Below, piece after piece: positions 9,390 to 15,043 of a DNA stretch of 50,232 nt. The notes under the pieces were generated by a model that saw only the letters and a list, made by a program, of their open reading frames with translations, made no database searches and had not been told where the DNA came from. The position numbers and the translations under genes were made by a program. Each line of letters opens with the position of its first letter. Positions within the stretch are counted from its first letter, which is position 1. The stretch is from Caldilineaceae bacterium (GTDB lineage: Bacteria > Chloroflexota > Anaerolineae > Caldilineales > Caldilineaceae), in contig JAJDTL010000005.1 of NCBI GenBank assembly GCA_022827195.1, forward strand, positions 1 through 50,232. Reading direction: 5' to 3'.

Positions 9390-9691
9390 TGGCCCCACAG
9401 ACTGGACCGCTAACCAAGGCTTATAATAGGGCAATCCCCCCAACCTGCAGAGATGGGCAGAACGACAGCCAGGAACCGGCCGCGCCGCACGGCCGCCTGC
9501 AACTTCCGGGTTCTGCTGCAGGCGTTTGAAAGCGGCAAGATAATCAGCCGGCCTCCCGGCGATCGCGCGCCGCCGCAAGAGCGCTTCGTTCTCTGAGGGC
9601 GGCAGACCGCCCGTTGCCGGTCAGAGCTGGCCGCATTCGCCTGAATGCGCCCTGCTTTTCCCATTTCGTACTTTAACGATTAGGGCTCACC
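9390..9691 (+). mobile_element. Family A ~300-bp element, copy A5
   Basis: The left end is TGGCCCCACAGACTGGACC. The right end is worn (CATTTCGTACTTTAACG, then TTAGGGCTCACCA). Internally it matches A4 and A6: a decayed orfA head with CGGCCGCCTGCAACTTCCGG, and a right half with GGGCGGCAGACCGCCC and a short hairpin around GCATTCGCCTGAATGC. The last bases overlap the stop codon of the convergent coiled-coil gene. Confidence 0.7.
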
Positions 9692-10001
9692 ATACATCGA
9701 CGCCTGAACGCTCTTCGAGTTCGCCAACGATCTCCATGTAAGTTGCCCGGCCGCCGTAAGGAACGTGAAGGCGCGCTGTCTTTGCTTCCACAGAGTTCCT
9801 TCTGACCGCATCTGACATCTCATTGATGCGCTCCTTCACATCCTGTTGTCGCCGACTGATCTCTTTGCTGCGAGTTGCCGATTTTGAGTCCAGCGACTCT
9901 TGAAGGTTGTGAACGCGGCCCAAGATTTCCAACGACCTGCTTACACGGTCCTGAAACGAACGCAGCGCTTTCTCACTGGAACCATATGTGTCTTTAGCCA
10001 T
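9687..10001 (-). CDS. Small coiled-coil hypothetical protein
   Basis: A 104-residue, charged, helix-rich protein. Residues about 10-80 carry regular hydrophobic spacing (FQDRVSRSLEILGRVHNLQESL, then RRQQDVKERINEMSDAVRR) consistent with a coiled coil. The tail, YMEIVGELEERSGVDVW, is unusual in ending in Trp. No family is recognised. Its TGA stop (9687-9689) lies inside the terminal bases of element A5, so the insertion may have supplied the stop and trimmed the original C-terminus. Confidence 0.5.
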   Translation of the reverse strand: MAKDTYGSSEKALRSFQDRVSRSLEILGRVHNLQESLDSKSATRSKEISRRQQDVKERINEMSDAVRRNSVEAKTARLHVPYGGRATYMEIVGELEERSGVDVW

Positions 10002-10130
10002 GTCTTACCGTTCCGGGTCTCCTGCCCATAGATGCAGGGCCGCGGCTGTCAAGAATTCACGCGCGGAGTTTGTTGATGGGACAGCCTACCATATACTGGA
10101 TCTTCGCGCAGAATAAAAAGGTTGCCGCGA

Positions 10131-10172
10131 CAAAGAAACGGCCCCGGCCTGAATCGGTCGGGGCTGTCTTTG
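10131..10172 (-). terminator. Rho-independent terminator-like hairpin
   Basis: GGCCCCGGCC (10140-10149) can pair with GGTCGGGGCT (10156-10165). The arms are extended by CAAAGA on one side and TCTTTG on the other, giving a long stem with a 6-base loop. On the minus strand the GC stem is followed by GTTTCTTTG, so it suits the decayed minus-strand gene just upstream (10190-10517). Confidence 0.55.
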
Positions 10173-10189
10173 ATCGCAGGACAAGCCTT

Positions 10190-10517
10190 CTTCCCGTCTA
10201 CTGCTCGCCACGCCTGTGACCTCCAATGCCCGCATCGACAGTTCCGGCACTTTGGTGTCGACCCACATGCCTTCCATCTCCTGACTTCTCGCAAAGAATT
10301 CGACCTGTCCCCCGTCGACGAACGCTGCTGCGCTTGAATCACCGTCTATGACGCGTTTGCCGGCTGCCTGACGCCTGCGCGCTGTTCTGACGACTGCCGT
10401 GGGGGTAGGGATTGGCGCGCTCGCAGTAGCCGTGGGGTTGGGTTCCGCAGCGGGCACAGGCGGCAGTTCGGCTGTCATGCTGAACGCAGTCTGCCTCGCA
10501 TGTCCATCATGTCCCAT
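10190..10517 (-). pseudogene. Decayed thermonuclease (SNase)-like lipoprotein
   Basis: The minus frame reads a Pro/Thr/Ala linker (PNPTATASAPIPTPTAVV), then KRVIDGDSSAAAFVDGGQVEFF and, after a short gap, WVDTKVPEL. Staphylococcal-nuclease domains begin VxRVIDGDTxxxxxDGxxxxVRLIGxDTPE, so the order RVIDGD, VDGGQV and VDT-PE fits a damaged copy. Most of the domain is missing and no signal peptide remains in frame. The terminator-like hairpin at 10131-10172 lies where the gene would have ended. The call depends on short matches. Confidence 0.35.
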
Positions 10518-10930
10518 CTGCCAGAATGCGGCACGCGATCATAGACCGGCCGGCGGCGGACGCGGCTGGTTGGCGCAAGAACAATGTGGCTTCCTGTCTT
10601 CGATATTCAGATCTGACTGTGAGCTGAGAGTGCGGCTGCGGGGCGCCGGGGAAGGCAGGAAACGCGACAGCGACGCCAGCTGAAACGGCTCCAAACAGCA
10701 GGCGCAAGGGGGCCCGCTGCGCCCCAAACCAGATTGCGATAGGCCCCCTTTCCGAGAGATGAATCCCTGTGGTCATCTCAGGATGCCACCCGATCTGGAA
10801 CGCGCCTGGCCTGTTTCTCCGCCTCGTGGCGCGTCTCTTTCACACCCGCTGGAACAAGAGTCGACCCTCCTGCGTCAAGAATGTTATAGCCCGTGATCTG
10901 TCGCCTTTTGCCTTACGTTTCTGGTAGAGG
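10518..10930. other. Intergenic stretch, no gene seen
   Basis: About 410 bp of mixed-composition sequence. Frames are open by chance on both strands, but none has a convincing start, ribosome-binding site or familiar motif. No element end, hairpin or repeat stands out. Confidence 0.4.
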
Positions 10931-11026
10931 ATGATGGCAATGCCAAGCCTAAAGAAGGGATTCGTCTTCCTGCTGGTCTCATCGTTTATTCTGGCCATAG
11001 TTGCTTACATGGGGTATATCGCGTAG
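10931..11026 (+). CDS. Possible 31-residue single-membrane-span peptide
   Basis: The reading frame encodes a basic lead-in (MMAMPSLKKG), a continuous hydrophobic segment (FVFLLVSSFILAIVAYMGYI) and a TAG stop. TAGAGG lies upstream of a cluster of three in-frame ATGs at 10931, 10934 and 10940; the last has the best spacing. The positive-inside charge pattern argues for a real membrane peptide, but length alone makes this uncertain. There is no partner gene next to it. Confidence 0.35.
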   Translation: MMAMPSLKKGFVFLLVSSFILAIVAYMGYIA

Positions 11027-11190
11027 TCGATGGTTCCTGTGGAGACGGGAATGCTTGACCCGCCGTTTGCGCGGGCAGGCGAATGGTGCGTTTTCGCTGA
11101 CGGCTGCCGCGTTCATGCGGCCTGCAGTGATCCTTCTGAAACCGAATGCAATCGCCGTCATTCTCACAGCGACGCCGACGATCGATGAAG

Positions 11191-11490
11191 TGGCCCCCAA
11201 AGCCTGGACCACAAGCTGAGGCGTCTGATCGAGCAATTCACCCAGCCCGCAGAGGGGCGATCCCCTGATCGCCAAACCGCGGCGACGCGCGGCCGCCCAC
11301 AAGCGCCGGGTTGCCCTGCAACCGCATGTAGGCGGCAAGACAGTTCGCCGGCCTCCCCACAACTGCACGCCGGCGCAAGAGCGCTTCCTGCCCTGTGGGC
11401 GGCAGACCGCCCCTTGCCGGTCAGAGCCGGCCGCATTCGCCTGAATGCGCCCTGTCTTTCCATTTCGTGGTCTAACGATCAGGTCCAACC
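11191..11490 (+). mobile_element. Family A ~300-bp element, copy A6
   Basis: The left end is TGGCCCCCAAAGCCTGGACC and the right end region CATTTCGTGGTCTAACG. The right half shares GGGCGGCAGACCGCCCCTTG and GCATTCGCCTGAATGC with A4 and A5. The orfA head is badly frameshifted. It abuts an IS5-family relic, which is itself followed by an inverted family A end at 11776-11797, so the whole 11191-11797 block is bounded by inverted family A ends. Confidence 0.65.
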
Positions 11491-11740
11491 ATAGACCACC
11501 TCGACCTGTTGCGCTGCGAGCAGCTCTAGCAACGGGTCGGAACTGTAGCCTTTGTCGGCGATGACAGCATCAAAATGGAAAGGGGCGAGCAACGATTCAG
11601 CTTGGGCAAGATTATGGCCTTCACCCCCCAGTCAAGATGAACTTTAGGGGAAAGCCGAGGGCATCGACGAGGAGATGGATCCTGCTGCTGAAGCCGCCCC
11701 GTCTCCGACCCAGGCACTGTTCTTGCTGGCGCCCCCCTTC
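11490..11740 (-). pseudogene. IS5-family transposase fragment with two frameshifts
   Basis: Read on the minus strand with frame changes, it gives LGRRRGGFSSRIHLLVDALG, then FPLKFILTGG, then GEGHNLAQAESLLAPFHFDAVIADKGYSS. This is the central block of IS5/IS1031-type DDE transposases: GRSRGGxxTKIHxxVDxxGxPxxxxLTxGQxHDxxxAxxLL...VIADKGYD. Frameshifts fall near 11705 and 11632. Both the N-terminal part and the C-terminal catalytic glutamate region are absent. Confidence 0.75.
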
Positions 11741-11775
11741 TTGGGGGGCAGGTCACCAGAGGACACCTTGGTGAC

Positions 11776-11797
11776 TGGTCCAGTTTTTGGGGCCAAG
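11776..11797 (-). mobile_element. Isolated family A terminal repeat
   Basis: GGTCCAGTTTTTGGGGCCAA is the exact complement of the family A left end, in inverted orientation relative to A6. Nothing else of the element remains. It ends one base before the stop codon of the next minus-strand gene (11799). Confidence 0.65.
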
Positions 11798-11798
11798 C

Positions 11799-12164
11799 TC
11801 ACTGTATCGCCTGAACAACCAGCCACCACGCGTATCTCAACACAGCAACAGAAGCCAGCGCAATTAGCGCACCCCCTAAGACCTTCGCAAACCCGGCCGC
11901 AGCGCGCTGCAAGAAATCCTTCTTGTCCTGCCAAGCCTGTAAGCCCTTTCCATTCCACGTAAACAGCATACCGCCCGCATAGACCGTGCCAACCACAATT
12001 GCCAGCAATGGCACATGGCCACCAATCCCGCCGCCAATGGAGACTCCATCGAGATTGAACCGCAACAAGCCCACAAACTGATACCAACCGTACCCTTCCA
12101 TCCCTAGCCAGTCCACCACAACGATCAACCCCAGCATCATCAACGAGTTCAGAGTCTCTCGCAT
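11799..12164 (-). CDS. Small membrane protein, unknown function
   Basis: From the ATG at 12164 (MRETLNSLMMLGLIVVVDW) it encodes 121 residues with three to four hydrophobic spans: about 5-20, 45-65 (VPLLAIVVGTVYAGGMLF) and 90-120 (VLGGALIALASVAVLRYAWWLVVQ), with a charged KGLQAWQDKKDF between the last two. An upstream in-frame start near 12218 would read through the family A end relic at 12171-12196 (KWAPQAKAR) and is rejected. No family is recognised. Family A termini lie on both sides within 10 bp. Confidence 0.55.
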   Translation of the reverse strand: MRETLNSLMMLGLIVVVDWLGMEGYGWYQFVGLLRFNLDGVSIGGGIGGHVPLLAIVVGTVYAGGMLFTWNGKGLQAWQDKKDFLQRAAAGFAKVLGGALIALASVAVLRYAWWLVVQAIQ

Positions 12165-12170
12165 ATTCCG

Positions 12171-12196
12171 CGCCTTAGCTTGTGGGGCCCACTTCA
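12171..12196 (-). mobile_element. Family A end with an internal 12-base deletion
   Basis: CTTAGCTTGTGG is joined directly to GGCCCACTTCAC. Compared with other copies (CTTAGCTTGTGG-TCCAGTTTTTGG-GGCCCACTTCA), exactly the conserved middle of the terminal repeat is missing. It sits 7 bp from the stop codon of the lipoprotein gene. Confidence 0.5.
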
Positions 12197-12202
12197 CTTT
12201 TG

Positions 12203-12964
12203 TCAATTCGGCGGGCATGAATTTGTGTCGTATCCACGCATGGGATCAAAAGCCGTGAACGCGACGAGAGATTCCGCTGAAATGCCTGGAACTTCACCAA
12301 TAAGGACGATAATGTTGTCGTCGGCAGAGACGGTAAGCCGGACTTCAGTTTGTACTTGTGTCATCGTGTTGCCTTCCGCGGCTTCGAACAGAAAGACATC
12401 AACTGCTTCTTCAAGTAGCTGCATGGCTGGTGATGAGCCTAATTTCTCCGAGAGAGGGTCGGAGTATGCCGAGAACATATATTCAAATCGGTCAGGCTCC
12501 TTCTCCTCTTCGAGGTCCGTGTCTATATAGACAAGCCACATGTATTCCGGCGTGCCTTCTTCTCTGCCCTTTCTGTTGAGTTCTATCTCTTCGGGCAGAT
12601 CCCTCAGGTGAAAGACAACCGAAAGGACTTCCTCATCCAAGTCAGATTCCACCTTGACGATGTCGATATAGCCTGGAATGTTGGTCGCGGTGGGGTCATT
12701 TGCCACCTGACCTACCGGCACATAAACCAAATCATATTGCCGTTCACTGGTAAAGTCTTCAGGCTTTTCTATGTCGGGACAGTCAGCCAGATTCTCCTTC
12801 GCAGCTGTTATGATCTGACCTTCATTCCAGTCGGGCGTAGGTTCAGGCGTAGGTTCAAGAGTTGCCGTCGGCTCTGGCGTCGGTTCCGGCATCGGCTCCG
12901 GCGTGATCGGAACGCAGGCGGCCATCAAAAGAACGACGCCGGCGAGTAGAAGATTCCTGATCAT
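12203..12964 (-). CDS. Lipoprotein with Glu/Pro/Thr linker, unknown function
   Basis: The chosen start (MIRNLLLAGVVLLMAAC) gives a lipoprotein signal with lipobox cysteine at residue 17. It is preceded by GGAGAA at good spacing; a longer in-frame extension lacks a signal and is rejected. After the cysteine comes a linker of EPTPEPT repeats (about 20-45), then a 200-residue domain with FTSERQYDLVYVPVGQVAND, IDIVKVESDLDEEVLSVVFHLRDLP and MWLVYIDTDLEEEKEPDRFEYMFSAY. This resembles beta-sandwich DOMON/CBM9-like modules that describe a measured quantity, but no family is certain. It is a probable cell-surface protein of 253 residues. Confidence 0.7.
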   Translation of the reverse strand: MIRNLLLAGVVLLMAACVPITPEPMPEPTPEPTATLEPTPEPTPDWNEGQIITAAKENLADCPDIEKPEDFTSERQYDLVYVPVGQVANDPTATNIPGYIDIVKVESDLDEEVLSVVFHLRDLPEEIELNRKGREEGTPEYMWLVYIDTDLEEEKEPDRFEYMFSAYSDPLSEKLGSSPAMQLLEEAVDVFLFEAAEGNTMTQVQTEVRLTVSADDNIIVLIGEVPGISAESLVAFTAFDPMRGYDTNSCPPN

Positions 12965-13042
12965 GGCGTTTTCTCCCACTTTGTTGTCAATATGCGAACG
13001 GGGCGGGGAATTCGGACTAACATTGAATATCGAGGTTCCAAA

Positions 13043-13255
13043 ATGCGAACGCGCAGACGGCTGATAAGCTATCTGGCTCTGCTCGGGACTGTTGCCTTCG
13101 TGCGTATAGCGGTCATCATCCTGACATCCGCGCGCAATCGGATAAGCCACTATATTCTGGAGGACATTCTGGAGACAGTGTGCTGCTTCATTCCAGCGAT
13201 GCTGATGGGAACCGTCGGATATTCAACCGTTTCGCTTGGTCGCCGGCGCATCTGA
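13043..13255 (+). CDS. Small two-span membrane protein
   Basis: A 70-residue product starting MRTRRRLISYL, with a basic N-terminus, a first hydrophobic span (LALLGTVAFVRIAVIIL) and a second (CCFIPAMLMGTVGYSTV). GAGGT about 7 nt upstream supports the ATG at 13043 over an upstream one. It is followed 30 bp later by another small membrane protein of similar layout, suggesting a two-gene transcript divergent from the lipoprotein gene. Confidence 0.5.
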   Translation: MRTRRRLISYLALLGTVAFVRIAVIILTSARNRISHYILEDILETVCCFIPAMLMGTVGYSTVSLGRRRI

Positions 13256-13285
13256 ATTCGTCCTGTCGAGTAAGGAAACGTTACG

Positions 13286-13546
13286 ATGTTACCCGTAAGG
13301 CTGGCCGCAACGATTCTGATCGCGGCGATTGCGCTTGCTTTCGTATTCTATGTCGGACGCACCGAGGACGGTTCGATTGTGAGCCTGATTCAGTGCGAGA
13401 CCAACATTGACAATGGCCGTCGCTACGAACGACAGTGTGAACGTCTCGGACCCGGACTGGTAGCAGTCTTCATTCCTGTCTACTTGGCTCTGTCTTTTGT
13501 GTGGACTGCCCTTTGGGGTCGGATTCGCCAAGCCAATTCCTTGTAG
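13286..13546 (+). CDS. Small two-span membrane protein
   Basis: An 86-residue protein with an N-terminal span (LAATILIAAIALAFVFYVG), a short hydrophilic loop with two cysteines (IQCETNIDNGRRYERQCERLG) and a second span (LVAVFIPVYLALSFVWTALW). AAGGAA lies at good distance before the ATG. The extracytoplasmic loop with Cys could form a disulfide. The function is unknown. The stop is 8 bp from the left end of family B copy B2. Confidence 0.6.
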   Translation: MLPVRLAATILIAAIALAFVFYVGRTEDGSIVSLIQCETNIDNGRRYERQCERLGPGLVAVFIPVYLALSFVWTALWGRIRQANSL

Positions 13547-13554
13547 GCAAATGC

Positions 13555-13798
13555 TGACCTGCCCCCGATGTCTGTACCACCCGTTATGTTAGTCCGACAA
13601 GCGCGGGGACAGGGTCGGCAGGCAAGAGGGCCCCGGGCGCCGGCGGCCGCAAGCCCGGAGAGCTGTGCGGTCTGACCTGGTCGATCCTGAGTCCCCCGTA
13701 CCCGCTGCGGCAGGCCTGTCTATCCTCCTGGCCGTCTTTCCCCCTTTCTACCGCCCAATGCCAACACATTGCCTGGACCGGCTATGGGGGGCAGGTCA
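13555..13798 (-). mobile_element. Family B IS3 deletion derivative, copy B2
   Basis: Ends are TGACCTGCCCCCGATG at 13555 and, inverted, GGGGGGCAGGTCA at 13798. On the minus strand the only coding trace is the OrfB tail QVRPHSSPGLRPPAPGALL, directly joined to sequence from the other end, so nearly the whole IS has been deleted while both ends survive. Length is 244 bp. Confidence 0.7.
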
Positions 13799-13803
13799 CA
13801 AAG

Positions 13804-13826
13804 AGCGACCAAATCTGGTCGCTTTT
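13804..13826. terminator. Rho-independent terminator, probably bidirectional
   Basis: AGCGACCA pairs with TGGTCGCT across an AATC loop and is followed by TTTTATT on the plus strand; on the minus strand the stem is followed by CTTTG. It lies 28 bp after the stop of the minus-strand YhfC-like gene and right beside the end of B2. Confidence 0.7.
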
Positions 13827-13853
13827 ATTGCCTTGTTGTAGGATTTGGTGCAT

Positions 13854-14609
13854 CTAATTGTGAGCGTCTGTCATCGGCTTTCGTAGTAGAAAGATCGGTA
13901 TCAGGCAAAGCATAGCGAGAATGAAAGCACCTACTTGGGTCATTATGGTAGAGGGGACGGGCCGTAGCATCCAGCCAATCGGCAGAACATAGATTGATAA
14001 GTACAGGGTGATTGGTATTGAGTTCGACATTAGGACATTCCACAAGGCTGCGACGAAGAAGGGAAGTATAGCTCTTCGTTGAACACTAAAGGCGACGATT
14101 AAGAATGTTCCCGCGTTGAACGCCATGAAGATTACAGCCCAACGAAATGACACTATCAATGCTAATTCCCAAGTGAAGTCGTTCAAGGTGATTGTTTGAT
14201 TGAATATTCTAGCAACGAGTGAGCCTGACGATTCCAGCATTACAACACATCCGTAAAAAATTCCAAGCATGATTCCATCATGCCAATCAAATTTTTTTTG
14301 GGTGATGAAGGGAATCGTTGTTGCGTAACGTAGAACAAGCCAGCGTACACTTTCCCGCATAATTCCAAAGGAAATCTGGATCGCTATCCGAAGTCCCCAC
14401 TGATGATTCAAGCCGGGAACGGGTTCAAGCACTTCCTTGTAATGGGATGTTACCGGATCCAGCAATTGAAACACAGAGTAATTGACAAGGAATGCGAGCG
14501 AAGCGAGGGCTGCAACGTTCCAGTGAGTACGAAGTCGCCTTTGCCAGAATACAGCTATAGCGACGGGCAGTCCGAACAGTAGCAAAAGTTTGGCAATCAG
14601 AACAATCAT
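13854..14609 (-). CDS. Polytopic membrane protein, possibly YhfC family (intramembrane metalloprotease-like)
   Basis: The 251-residue protein has about seven hydrophobic spans. A helix containing FGIMRESVRWLVLRY (about residues 82-96) and a later helix HDGIMLGIFYGCVVMLESSG sit where YhfC-family proteins carry an E-x-x-R motif and a G-x-G-H-G-x-x-E motif. The second motif here lacks the expected histidine, so any protease activity is doubtful. It starts at the ATG at 14609, is AT-rich compared with the chromosome, and lies alone between family B copies B2 and B3. The general call of membrane protein is secure; the family is a guess from motif spacing. Confidence 0.55.
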   Translation of the reverse strand: MIVLIAKLLLLFGLPVAIAVFWQRRLRTHWNVAALASLAFLVNYSVFQLLDPVTSHYKEVLEPVPGLNHQWGLRIAIQISFGIMRESVRWLVLRYATTIPFITQKKFDWHDGIMLGIFYGCVVMLESSGSLVARIFNQTITLNDFTWELALIVSFRWAVIFMAFNAGTFLIVAFSVQRRAILPFFVAALWNVLMSNSIPITLYLSIYVLPIGWMLRPVPSTIMTQVGAFILAMLCLIPIFLLRKPMTDAHN

Positions 14610-14670
14610 TTAGTCGCCAGAGGGCTGCTGTCCTGAGCAGGTCAACGAGTCGAGGGTAAAACACTGGCTA

Positions 14671-15022
14671 TGACCTGCCCCGATGCTTGTACCACCCGTT
14701 ATGTTAGTCCGATAGGCGCGGAAAGAGGGTCGGCAGGCAGGAGAGCCCCGGGCGCCGGCGGCCGCAAGCCCGGAGAGCTGTGCGGTCTGACCTGGTCGCT
14801 CCTGGGGCCCCCGTACCCGCTGCGCTATCGGCAGAAGGTCTGCGCGGTCACGCCTATCCGGCGGCCGACCTCAGCCGCTGTGCTGCCCTCAGCTAACGCC
14901 TCCTCGGCCTCTCTGAGCTTGTTGACTGCCTGCTCCGGCGAAAGTCTCCTCCTGGCCGCATCTCCCCTCTCTACGGCCCTACACTAACATTTTGCCTGGA
15001 CCAGCCTCTGGGGAGCAGGTCA
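14671..15022 (-). mobile_element. Family B IS3 deletion derivative, copy B3 (keeps both orfA head and orfB tail)
   Basis: The ends are TGACCTGCCCCGATGC at 14671 and GGGGAGCAGGTCA at 15022. Minus-strand reading gives an OrfA segment, RLSPEQAVNKLREAEEALAE followed by GSTAAEVGRRIGVTAQTF, which is the helix-turn-helix head of IS3 OrfA. It is fused to the OrfB tail VRPHSSPGLRPPAPGALL. About 350 bp remain of what would have been roughly 1.3 kb. Confidence 0.75.
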
Positions 15023-15043
15023 ACTGTGGAGGGGGCATAGTTA

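Noticed and set aside
12203..13150. Longer 315-codon form of the lipoprotein
   Set aside because: The extra 62 residues are hydrophilic and precede a clear lipoprotein signal with its own ribosome-binding site, so the ATG at 12964 is used.
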